Positions 1-5,434 of a stretch of DNA of 16,016 nt are shown here, in pieces. The notes below the pieces were generated by a model. It did not search any database. It saw only the letters and a program-made list of their open reading frames with translations, and was not told where the DNA came from. Every line of letters starts with the position of its first letter. The stretch's first letter is position 1. The translations under genes were made by a program, and so were the position numbers. The stretch lies in contig JAGFXI010000024.1 of NCBI GenBank assembly GCA_017861095.1, forward strand, positions 1-16,016, written 5' to 3'. This DNA comes from Deltaproteobacteria bacterium (GTDB lineage Bacteria; Desulfobacterota; Syntrophobacteria; BM002).

Positions 1-246
1 CGCCATAAGAGGAGCGCCCTCCTTCAGGAGGAATTCGTCCCCGGCCTCGATGGTAAGCTCCGTTATTTCCGGGATCTTCGGGTCGAGATGTATCGGCATT
101 TGAACAGCTTGCTGCGTCGGTTGTCCCGTGACCTCCTCATCTACCTCTGCATGGAGAGTGAGGATGTATGGCGAGAAGCCCTTGGCTTCAGTCCGGTGGA
201 GCGGGGTGGTCTGGGTGCCATGCTGGACCGCCAGGTGCCAAGCTGA
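1..246 (+). CDS. SPL-family radical SAM protein, C-terminal fragment (partial)
   Basis: The frame is open from the first base to TGA at 244-246, giving 81 residues with no start inside the window. The peptide contains EEFVPGLDGKLRYFRDLRVE, then MYRHLNSLLR, then YLCMESEDVWREALGF. From memory, this VPG-DGK-RYFR / MYR / YLCMES-VW pattern matches the C-terminal part of bacterial spore-photoproduct-lyase-like radical SAM proteins. The catalytic CxxxCxxC motif would lie upstream and cannot be seen. Such proteins occur in many non-sporulating bacteria, so repair of spore photoproduct should not be assumed. No terminator follows directly; a repeat region begins about 160 bases downstream. The reading frame is certain; the family call is moderately sure. 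Confidence 0.62.
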   Translation, partial: RHKRSALLQEEFVPGLDGKLRYFRDLRVEMYRHLNSLLRRLSRDLLIYLCMESEDVWREALGFSPVERGGLGAMLDRQVPS

Positions 247-256
247 ACGGTTTGAT

Positions 257-285
257 TTGACAGCCTGGAAGTGCTCTGTTAGGTT
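257..285 (+). promoter_or_regulatory. possible weak sigma-70-like promoter upstream of acyltransferase
   Basis: TTGACA at 257-262 is followed after 17 bases by TAGGTT at 280-285. The -35 is perfect but the -10 matches consensus at only 3 of 6 positions. It is the best candidate in the 276-base gap before the acyltransferase start at 523, but it is weak. Confidence 0.25.
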
Positions 286-407
286 CCTGTCGCGGCTTAT
301 AACTCGGATCAGAACAGAAGTTGCCTGTCGAAGGACGTACCTCCCTAGAGCATTCCCCCGTTACAAGAGGAGATTGACAGGCCATTCGACAACCCCAAGA
401 AGACTTT

Positions 408-495
408 CCTCTCCCCCTCAGCAGGGGGAGAGGATGGGGGCGAGGGGGGTGCTCCAAGATTCAGAAGCCCTCATCCTGTCCCTCTCCCCTTGAGG
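408..495. repeat. REP-like inverted repeat doublet
   Basis: A perfect 11-bp stem lies at 408-418 and 423-433 (CCTCTCCCCCT / AGGGGGAGAGG) with a 4-base loop. The G-rich side continues as ATGGGGGCGAGGG. A second, imperfect copy in opposite orientation lies at 468-495, so two related units face each other across about 20 bases. This head-to-head arrangement resembles REP/REPIN elements or a small MITE. It ends just before the ribosome binding site of the acyltransferase, and may affect mRNA stability or read-through from the upstream gene. No target-site duplication was evident. Confidence 0.6.
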
Positions 496-522
496 TGGAA
501 AAGGAGCCTGCCAGAGGCTGTT

Positions 523-1203
523 GTGAAGATTCGAGATCTCGCCGGAAATCCATACATGATTCGCGCGATCCGCAAGATCGTTGTCCCCTTGTTGCGCCTC
601 TGGTTTGGCACCTGCCGCGTGGAGCTGATCAATGGGCGGGTTTACGACGAGTACGCTGACCTGCACACTCCCGTAGTGGTGGCAACCTGGCATCGCGCCG
701 CTATCTTTGCCCTTTACTTCTTCGCCGGGTTCCACCCCATGGTAATGATCAGCCAGAGCAAGGACGGCGAGTTGCTCGCTCAGTTCGCAGCGACCCTGGG
801 AATCGTTCCCGTTCGGGGTTCCTCTGGTCGCGGCGGCAAGGGGGCGCTCGTGCGGATGCGACAGCACCTGGCCCAGGGCGGCAGGGCATGCGCTACCGTA
901 CTGGACGGCCCTCGGGGACCGGCCTACGTGGCAAAGAAGGGAATGCTGCTCCTGGCTCAGCTCTCGGGAGCACCCTTCATTCCGGTGATCTGGTCGGCAA
1001 GTCGCACCCTCACTGTAAGGAACAGTTGGGACAGGACCCTGATTCCTCTTCCCTGGAGCCGGGTCTGTCTCGCTGTTGGTGACCCGATCCAGATCCCGGC
1101 ATCCTGTGGCAGTGGGGAGCTCGAGCGCTACCGAGAGCTCGTGGAGAGAAATTTGAACGACATGATGGCGGCGGTGGATCGCCGATGTGGGTACGGCGGA
1201 TGA
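523..1203 (+). CDS. Lysophospholipid acyltransferase family protein (DUF374)
   Basis: A 226-aa protein of the DUF374 branch of the glycerolipid acyltransferase superfamily, expected to act at the inner membrane on a lipid or lipid A-type acceptor; the substrate cannot be read from sequence. Visible blocks are a hydrophobic N-terminus (about residues 12-30), ATWHR with His57, SQSKDGELLA (about 77-86), the glycine-rich RGSSGRGG (98-105) and DGPRGPAYVAKKG (128-140). This order is typical of DUF374. GTG at 523 is chosen because AGAGG lies 5 bases upstream; ATG at 556 is possible but lacks a good Shine-Dalgarno. A TTG at 490 is in frame but falls inside the repeat. The 3' end overlaps the next gene, so the two are probably co-translated. 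Confidence 0.85.
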   Translation: MKIRDLAGNPYMIRAIRKIVVPLLRLWFGTCRVELINGRVYDEYADLHTPVVVATWHRAAIFALYFFAGFHPMVMISQSKDGELLAQFAATLGIVPVRGSSGRGGKGALVRMRQHLAQGGRACATVLDGPRGPAYVAKKGMLLLAQLSGAPFIPVIWSASRTLTVRNSWDRTLIPLPWSRVCLAVGDPIQIPASCGSGELERYRELVERNLNDMMAAVDRRCGYGG

Positions 1204-1853
1204 TGGGAGGCAGGGGAGCGCTCGGCAGGATCGCCTTCGTGCTCGTGCTCTTTCTTCTCACGGGGTACGAGATCGCACTTCCCGTATATGATGCTCCGGC
1301 ACGGGTGCTGGTGCACTCGGTAAGTGACGGCGACACCGTCGTCCTTGAGGGCGGGAAAAGAGTACGCTACCTCGGAATCGATGCCCCCGAGGTGGCACAT
1401 GAAGGAAGACCGGGCGATCCGCTTGGCGATGGGGCGGCAAGATACAACCGCAACCTGGTGTCAGGTCGCTGGGTAACGCTGGAGTTCGAACGGGAGCGAC
1501 AGGACGACTACGGCCGTCTCCTCGCCTATGTGTTTCTCGAGGACGGCACCCTGGTGAACCGTGAGCTGGTGCGGCAGGGTCTCGCCTACCTGTGCTCGAA
1601 ACAACGGCCCCTTCGCTATTGGGACCGTCTCCTGGACGCCCAGCGCCGGGCCATCGAGGAGCGACGGGGCCTGTGGTCGCTCCCGCCGCCGCGGCCCGAG
1701 GCGGTCTACATGGCAAACCGGCGGAGTGGGGTCTTTCACCGCCCCTCGTGCCCGTTGGGACGAAGTGCGAAGCCGAGCAACCGGGTGCAGTTCAAGGAGC
1801 GGAGTCAGGCCTTCTCCGAGGGGTTCTGCCCCTGCCGCCAATGCCGGCCTTGA
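1185..1853 (+). CDS. Thermonuclease (SNase-like) family protein with C-terminal Cys motif
   Basis: A 222-aa staphylococcal-nuclease-fold protein. A basic N-terminus and a hydrophobic stretch (about residues 15-27) suggest export or membrane anchoring, consistent with an extracellular or periplasmic nuclease. SNase signatures are SVSDGDTVVL, RVRYLGIDAPE and DDYGRLLAYVF. They supply equivalents of the Ca-binding Asp and of catalytic Arg35, Glu43 and Arg87 (here Arg61, Glu69, Arg111), so it looks active. After the domain comes a short YMANRRSGVFHRPSC...CPCRQC module with His185 and Cys189, 215, 217 and 220. This resembles the Ada-type or metal-binding tail common in bacterial SNase homologues. 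ATG 1185 has GGTGGA 6 bases upstream; ATG 1200, overlapping the upstream stop as ATGA, is an alternative. It overlaps the acyltransferase and is likely in the same operon. Confidence 0.9.
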   Translation: MWVRRMMGGRGALGRIAFVLVLFLLTGYEIALPVYDAPARVLVHSVSDGDTVVLEGGKRVRYLGIDAPEVAHEGRPGDPLGDGAARYNRNLVSGRWVTLEFERERQDDYGRLLAYVFLEDGTLVNRELVRQGLAYLCSKQRPLRYWDRLLDAQRRAIEERRGLWSLPPPRPEAVYMANRRSGVFHRPSCPLGRSAKPSNRVQFKERSQAFSEGFCPCRQCRP

Positions 1854-1937
1854 CCTGGGCATGCAGATCTCTTGAGGCCTGCGCCGGTAGTTTCCCGGTA
1901 CCTTTCGTGCTCTGCGGAGTAAGAGGTCGATTACCAT

Positions 1938-2417
1938 ATGCGTCGGGACTACCCTGATCGACCCATCGTAGGAGTTGGAGCAGTCGTCTTCGACGGCGAC
2001 CAGGTCATCCTGGTACGCCGTGGCAGCCCGCCATCGTACGGGGCCTGGTCGCTCCCCGGCGGGGCGGTGGAGGTCGGGGAGACCCTGGAGGAGGCCGTCG
2101 TCCGGGAGGTTGCCGAGGAGATCGGCCTCGAGGTGACAGCGGAAGAAGTCGTCGCGGTGCTGGAGAGAATCTTTCTGGATCCGGCTGGGAAGGTTCAGTA
2201 TCATTACGTGCTTGTTGATTTCCTCTGCCGGAGTATGCACGGCAGTCTGCGGGCGAGCGGCGATGCCCTCGCATGCGCCCGGGTCCCCCTCGAATCATTG
2301 GCGGACTATTCCTTGACCAGGGAAACCCGAGAGGTGATCCAGCGGGCCCACGACTTTCTCCACGGTAAGGCTCCGGTCGTTTACATGCGAACGAAGGTTG
2401 CAGGGGCCGGCCCCTGA
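1938..2417 (+). CDS. Nudix hydrolase
   Basis: A 159-aa soluble protein with a complete Nudix box at residues 42-64, fitting G-x5-E-x7-R-E-U-x-E-E-x-G-U with Gly42, Glu48, Arg56, Glu57, Glu60, Glu61 and Gly63. The family cleaves nucleoside diphosphates linked to another moiety, using Mg bound by the box glutamates. The preceding RRGSPPSYGAWSLPGG is typical of the ADP-ribose pyrophosphatase/MutT-like group (COG1051), but the substrate is not determined. The start is ATG 1938, with AGAGG about 10 bases upstream. It lies 84 bases after the SNase gene in the same direction, with no terminator seen between, so co-transcription is possible. Confidence 0.92.
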   Translation: MRRDYPDRPIVGVGAVVFDGDQVILVRRGSPPSYGAWSLPGGAVEVGETLEEAVVREVAEEIGLEVTAEEVVAVLERIFLDPAGKVQYHYVLVDFLCRSMHGSLRASGDALACARVPLESLADYSLTRETREVIQRAHDFLHGKAPVVYMRTKVAGAGP

Positions 2418-2440
2418 TTTCGTACCCGGAGGAACATAAG

Positions 2441-2509
2441 ATGACCCGAATTTCTCCGGTACTCTTCGAGAATCGGCGCCGGCTCAAGGAGCGCAGTTTT
2501 CCCCCATGA
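2441..2509 (+). CDS. Possible 22-aa small ORF with strong ribosome binding site
   Basis: ATG at 2441 is preceded by GGAGG at 2428-2432 (8 bases away) and followed by 22 codons to TGA. The peptide starts MTRISPVLFENRRRLKERS and is basic. It lies 23 bases after the Nudix stop and 17 bases before the cold-shock promoter. I do not recognise it. It could be a real small protein, a Nudix-operon tail, or the start of a decayed gene that still has its ribosome binding site. The Shine-Dalgarno sequence is the only evidence. Confidence 0.3.
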   Translation: MTRISPVLFENRRRLKERSFPP

Positions 2510-2525
2510 CCGGCCTCCTTGAAGC

Positions 2526-2554
2526 TTGACAAAACAATCCGCGAGGGCTAAATT
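2526..2554 (+). promoter_or_regulatory. Strong sigma-70-like promoter of the cold-shock gene
   Basis: Consensus TTGACA at 2526-2531, a 17-base spacer, then TAAATT at 2549-2554 (4 of 6). Transcription would start near 2561, leaving a leader of about 115 bases before the GTG start at 2677. A long untranslated leader is characteristic of cspA-type genes, whose leaders control stability and translation at low temperature. I could not confirm a specific fold. Confidence 0.7.
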
Positions 2555-2676
2555 CCCCAGCGCAGCGGTCCAGTTCTGTTCGAAGGTCGGTTTGATGCCA
2601 AGGGATCACATCCTTTGCCAGAGTGGTGACCTGAGACGTTGGACCATAACGGCACTCTTTGCAGGAGGTCAGCACT

Positions 2677-2877
2677 GTGGCAAGCGGCACTGTGAAGTGG
2701 TTCGATGCGAAGAAAGGGTTTGGCTTCATTCAGCAGGACGAGGGTGGAGACGTATTTGTTCACCACTCCGCTATCGACATGCCCGGATTCAAGACCCTCG
2801 CTGAAGGCGACCGGGTGAGTTTTGATGTGGAAAAGGGGCAGAAGGGACCTGCGGCCAAGAACGTTAAGAAAGTGTAG
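2677..2877 (+). CDS. Cold-shock domain protein (CspA family)
   Basis: A 66-aa single OB-fold RNA/ssDNA-binding protein of the usual CspA length. RNP1 is seen as GFGFIQ (about residues 14-19) and RNP2 as VFVHHSAI (about 26-33), with the usual N-terminal GTVKWFDAKKGFGF. It likely acts as a cytoplasmic RNA chaperone. The start is GTG 2677 because GGAGG lies 8 bases upstream and the product begins MASGTVKWF, the standard family N-terminus; an in-frame TTG 18 bases earlier is not needed. It is monocistronic, with its own promoter, leader and terminator. RNP2 has HH where many members have HF or HY, a minor variation. Confidence 0.96.
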   Translation: MASGTVKWFDAKKGFGFIQQDEGGDVFVHHSAIDMPGFKTLAEGDRVSFDVEKGQKGPAAKNVKKV

Positions 2878-2896
2878 CTTATCCCGATAGCGAGGC

Positions 2897-2940
2897 AAAG
2901 GGCATCCCGGCGATGAGAAACGGGATGCCCTTTCTGTTTT
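2897..2940 (+). terminator. Intrinsic terminator of the cold-shock gene
   Basis: A perfect 13-bp stem (2897-2909 with 2921-2933, AAAGGGCATCCCG and its complement) with an 11-base loop, ending in TTT then CTGTTTT. It lies 19 bases after the csp stop. The opposite strand has a short TTT after the stem, so it may be partly bidirectional. Confidence 0.88.
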
Positions 2941-3365
2941 GTGCCCGTGACGGCCTCATCTCTTCGCGAGGCGCCTCGGTGAGGATCTGTGGGTTCCAGT
3001 TCCACCATATCGCCGGCTTGGAAAGTGCCGACATCGTCTCGTTTCACGAGCATCACCTCCGGGGAGGGCGAGCCGGATTCCCTGGGATACCTGGCGAGGA
3101 GGCCGATCTCGCCGGTGTCGAACTCGAGGAGGGTTCCCAGGGGATAGCTGCCCATCGTGGTGGCAAAGACCTTCAAGAGCAGGAGATCGTCGAACTCCGC
3201 TGCCGCGCGCTTGAGCAAGATCGTCAGGGCCTGATCGGGGCTGCGGGCGGCGGGGCGATAGACCCGCGGCGAGGTGAAGGCGTCGTCGACGTCAGTAATC
3301 TTGAGGATCCTGCCAAAGAGGCTCACACTCTTGAGGAACTCCGAAGGGTCTTTCACTAAGCCCAT
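2934..3365 (-). pseudogene. Decayed C-terminal remnant of an HD-GYP-type phosphodiesterase-like protein
   Basis: The minus-strand frame encodes LFGRILKITDVDDAFTS, then RVYRPAARSPDQALTILLKR, then LLLKVFATTMGSYPLGTLLE and FDTGEIGLLARY. This matches the end of the HD-GYP domain (I-x-D-V-x-DA-x-TS-R-YR) and the conserved tail that follows it in many deltaproteobacterial HD proteins. The HD metal-binding residues and the GYP motif are absent: homology stops near 3320, just before the TetR promoter. At the other end the frame runs on, without its own stop, through the csp terminator and into antisense of csp. No ribosome binding site fits the ATG at 3365. This is best explained as a 3' gene fragment with both ends lost. 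The downstream boundary given is approximate. Confidence 0.6.
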
Positions 3366-3406
3366 TGAGGTCCGGAGCAGGAGAGGGCTCGGGTCCAAAA
3401 AAGCCC

Positions 3407-3434
3407 TTGACAGCCCCGCGGAAATGACGATAAT
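3407..3434 (+). promoter_or_regulatory. Sigma-70-like promoter of the TetR-family gene
   Basis: Consensus TTGACA at 3407-3412, a 16-base spacer, then GATAAT at 3429-3434 (5 of 6). Transcription would start near 3441, about 35 bases before the ATG at 3475. This supports that ATG as the true start, although the frame is open further upstream. Confidence 0.72.
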
Positions 3435-3453
3435 GACGGACTGGTCAGTCAAG
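3434..3453 (+). promoter_or_regulatory. Putative TetR operator (palindrome over the transcription start)
   Basis: GACTGGTCAGTC at 3439-3450 has perfect 5-bp arms (GACTG / CAGTC) around a 2-base centre. The arms resemble those of many AcrR/FadR-like TetR-family operators. It lies directly downstream of the -10, over the predicted transcription start, where bound repressor would block initiation. Autorepression is inferred from position and the family's known behaviour. Confidence 0.6.
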
Positions 3454-3474
3454 ACTTTGGGTGAGGGCGGGTTG

Positions 3475-4428
3475 ATGCCTGAATCTATTGGTAAGGGAAT
3501 CAAGCTGGATCGAAAGAAACGCAGAGACCTGCTCCACCTCCTTTCCGAGCCAAGACCTTTGGATGCCGCCGAATGGGACGCTTTCTGGCAGCCTCTCCTG
3601 GGCCAGGAGGTGGGTGTCGCGGGAGGAGGGGCCGAGGTCTTATCGGCGGTGTTCGACGAGGGTCTCACCCTGCTTTCAGCGCGCGGGCTCTCTGAAGGGT
3701 CGCCGGTCTCCCGGTGGATCAAGGTGGTCGTCAGGGCAGCGGCGCAGCACGGCGTCGACCGGGAAGTGCTCCTCGAGGGACTCTTGAGGCAGCAGGTCTC
3801 GAGGCAGGTCGGCCATCGCGATCACACGAGGGCTCAGATACCTCAGACCCGGGACAAAATTTTGACCGCCGCGCTGGAGGTGTTTTCCTCCAGGGGATTC
3901 CATGGCGCTACCGTGGACGAGGTGGCGGAACGCGGCGGTCTGGGTAAGGGCACCGTTTATCGCCATTTCAGCAGCAAGAGAGAACTCTTCTCCGAACTCA
4001 TTCGCTCAAAGGTGGCCGAACTCGAGGAGGCCGTGACCGGGGCCATTGATCCTCGCGCCGATGTCCTGGAGACTATCGAGACGTATCTGAGGATCTACTT
4101 CGGCTTCTTCGATCGGAACCGCAATCTGTACAAGGTCCTCATTCAGGAGCAGAGCGATTTTGGTGCGGAGGTCAAGGCGCTCTACATCGGCAACATTCTC
4201 AAGAAGCTGCCCCTGTTGAAGCGTAAGATTCTCCACGCGGGGAAAAATGGACACCTGAAGCCGATTAACTTCCACACGGTTTTCTATGGCGTTATGGGGT
4301 TTGTTGACGGCGTGATCCAGAAGTGGCTGGCAAGCGACGGCAGGTATTCCCTCATGGATGAGATGCCTACCGTACTGGAGGCGATCTTTTACGGCTTTGT
4401 CAATCGCGCGCCCTCGGAACGGGGTTGA
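3475..4428 (+). CDS. TetR/AcrR-family regulator with unusual N-terminal region
   Basis: A 317-aa protein. The TetR helix-turn-helix lies at about residues 125-171: TRDKILTAALEVFSSRGF, then TVDEVAERGGLGKGTVYRHF and SSKRELF. An all-helical ligand/dimer domain follows to the end. TetR proteins are normally about 200 aa with the HTH at the N-terminus; here about 120 residues precede it. That region is charged and probably helical, with WDAFWQPLLG and a WIKVVVRAAAQHGV segment, and I do not recognise it. The start ATG 3475 has GAGGG 7 bases upstream and sits 35 bases below the predicted transcription start, so the extension seems real. The C-terminal GVMGFVDGVIQKWL resembles regulators of lipid or efflux genes; the ligand is unknown. 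An acyl carrier protein follows 230 bases downstream. Confidence 0.85.
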   Translation: MPESIGKGIKLDRKKRRDLLHLLSEPRPLDAAEWDAFWQPLLGQEVGVAGGGAEVLSAVFDEGLTLLSARGLSEGSPVSRWIKVVVRAAAQHGVDREVLLEGLLRQQVSRQVGHRDHTRAQIPQTRDKILTAALEVFSSRGFHGATVDEVAERGGLGKGTVYRHFSSKRELFSELIRSKVAELEEAVTGAIDPRADVLETIETYLRIYFGFFDRNRNLYKVLIQEQSDFGAEVKALYIGNILKKLPLLKRKILHAGKNGHLKPINFHTVFYGVMGFVDGVIQKWLASDGRYSLMDEMPTVLEAIFYGFVNRAPSERG

Positions 4429-4658
4429 GGACTGCACGCGCGGTGGACAAAGACTCGGTGCGCTAGGCAGTAGAGTGAAGCGGAGGGAGACAAAAGAATA
4501 CCCAAAGCTGGAAAGGAGGGGATGCCGGAGATAGCGAGGACACACTCGCCTGATGTGTGCGCAGCGATCACTGCTGCAGGGAATCGGCAGCGGACGAAGT
4601 CAATATGACTGTTGTGCCGGTAGAAGAGAGATCACCCATATCTTTGGAGGAACATGAA

Positions 4659-4907
4659 ATGACCGCAGTCGACATGAAGAAACGGATCGTAGAAATCATT
4701 GCAACACAGCTCGGGATCGATCAGGCAGACATAACCCCGCAGGCGAATGTCGTCGACGACCTGGGTGCGGACTCTCTGGATGTAGTTGAACTGATCATGG
4801 CTTTGGAAGAGGAATTCAACCTTGAAATTCCCGACGAGGAGGCCGAGAAAATCAAGAACGTTCAGGATATCTTTACTTACATGGAAAGTGCTCTCAAGGC
4901 GGCCTGA
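4659..4907 (+). CDS. acpP: Acyl carrier protein
   Basis: An 82-aa acidic four-helix carrier protein. Ser39 in DDLGADSLDVVELIMALEE is the 4'-phosphopantetheine attachment site; the surrounding DSLD, the EEFNLEIPDEEAEKI segment and the VQDIFTYM end are standard for AcpP. It carries acyl chains in fatty acid synthesis and donates them to lipid pathways. The start is ATG 4659, with GGAGG 8 bases upstream; in-frame ATGs at 4605 and 4674 are less well supported. The usual fab neighbours (fabD, fabG, fabF) are absent, so this is an orphan copy or one separated from its cluster. It lies behind a TetR-family gene and ends in a strong terminator. Housekeeping or dedicated carrier cannot be decided here. 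Confidence 0.92.
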   Translation: MTAVDMKKRIVEIIATQLGIDQADITPQANVVDDLGADSLDVVELIMALEEEFNLEIPDEEAEKIKNVQDIFTYMESALKAA

Positions 4908-4948
4908 GGGCTGCCTCGGTGATCGGCCCATCTCTCGGTCCAAGAGGC

Positions 4949-4986
4949 AAACCGCAGCTCATCCCGGAGCTGCGGTTTTTGCTTTT
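4949..4986 (+). terminator. Intrinsic terminator after acpP
   Basis: A perfect 12-bp stem (4949-4960 with 4967-4978, AAACCGCAGCTC and its complement) with a 6-base loop, followed by TTTTT and then GCTTTT. It lies about 41 bases after the acpP stop. Confidence 0.9.
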
Positions 4987-4991
4987 CGCCT

Positions 4992-5020
4992 AGCCCGCAT
5001 CCCGTTGCGGGATGAGGGCT
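4992..5020. repeat. Inverted repeat downstream of acpP
   Basis: AGCCC-g-CATCCCG, loop TTG, then CGGGATG-a-GGGCT: 12 pairs with one G/A mismatch. There is no T-run on either strand, so it is not a standard terminator. It lies between the convergent acpP and the minus-strand 53-aa gene. Another arm pair, 5045-5052 with 5091-5098 (GCACCCGG / CCGGGTGC), lies beside it. Confidence 0.5.
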
Positions 5021-5107
5021 GGTCGAAGAGTTTGTCAGCCCGGAGCACCCGGCCGGCTAACCCTTCGCGTGGCACTCCGCGGTCCTCTTCCCGGGTGCCG
5101 GCCCCGG

Positions 5108-5269
5108 TCAGCTTTTAGTCCCTTCGTCGGAGCTTACCGTGGACTTGACCGCCTGAAAGACGCTCTGAAAAAACCCGTCGAACTGGGTGGGCGAAACTCG
5201 ACCCACTTCGATAAACTTGACGACGATCTCCTTCGTAACCTTGAGTATCTTTTCCTCATCCTGCGTCAT
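5108..5269 (-). CDS. 53-aa conserved-type small protein, MucR N-terminus-like
   Basis: The product is 53 aa: MTQDEEKILKVTKEIVVKF, then IEVGRVSPTQFDGFFQSVFQ and a short polar tail. The LKVTKEIVVKFIEVGRVSP...F...F..VFQAV pattern resembles the N-terminal helical part of Ros/MucR regulators (L-T-x-x-IV-x-x-Y/F...V...L...I..VH.AL), without their zinc-finger half. Small proteins of this kind occur in Deltaproteobacteria, as far as I recall. The start has GGAGG 9 bases upstream on the minus strand. It has its own candidate promoter and a hairpin in its leader (5291-5347). Function is unknown; a small regulatory or adaptor protein is a guess. It lies downstream of the rhomboid gene on the same strand. 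Confidence 0.72.
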   Translation of the reverse strand: MTQDEEKILKVTKEIVVKFIEVGRVSPTQFDGFFQSVFQAVKSTVSSDEGTKS

Positions 5270-5290
5270 GATCTCCCACCTCCCTATACG

Positions 5291-5347
5291 AGAAAGCCTC
5301 CGCTGGTCGGAAGAAGGCCGTTCTTACGGAACCCAGCAGAGGCTTCT
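5291..5347 (-). promoter_or_regulatory. Strong hairpin in the leader of the 53-aa gene (attenuator-like)
   Basis: Outer arms AGCCTCcGCTGG (5295-5306) and CCAGCaGAGGCT (5333-5344) pair with one mismatch, and AAGAA / TTCTT pair inside the loop. Read on the minus strand, the stem is followed by TTTCTCG, a weak U-tract, 14-20 bases before the ribosome binding site of the 53-aa gene. It could be an attenuator, a leaky terminator for the rhomboid gene, or a 5' stabilising structure. Confidence 0.55.
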
Positions 5348-5391
5348 GAGGCGAAGGAAAACTGTGTCCAGCACTCCATCCCTCGCCCCGG

Positions 5392-5420
5392 TATATAGCA
5401 GAGAGCCTTCGGGTATGCAA
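5392..5420 (-). promoter_or_regulatory. Candidate promoter for the 53-aa gene
   Basis: On the minus strand TTGCAT (5420-5415), a 17-base spacer, then TATATA (5397-5392). The -10 is good (4 of 6), the -35 moderate (3 of 6). It lies just below the rhomboid stop and would give a leader of about 115 bases containing the hairpin. Confidence 0.42.
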
Positions 5421-5434
5421 GGCCGATCCGGTTT

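Noticed and set aside
1461..2240. 259-codon minus-strand ORF across the SNase and Nudix genes
   Set aside because: It is antisense to two genes with clear family motifs and has no ribosome binding site.
3274..3474. 67 extra N-terminal codons on the TetR protein
   Set aside because: They overlap the HD-GYP remnant on the other strand, the promoter and the operator; ATG 3475 has the ribosome binding site.
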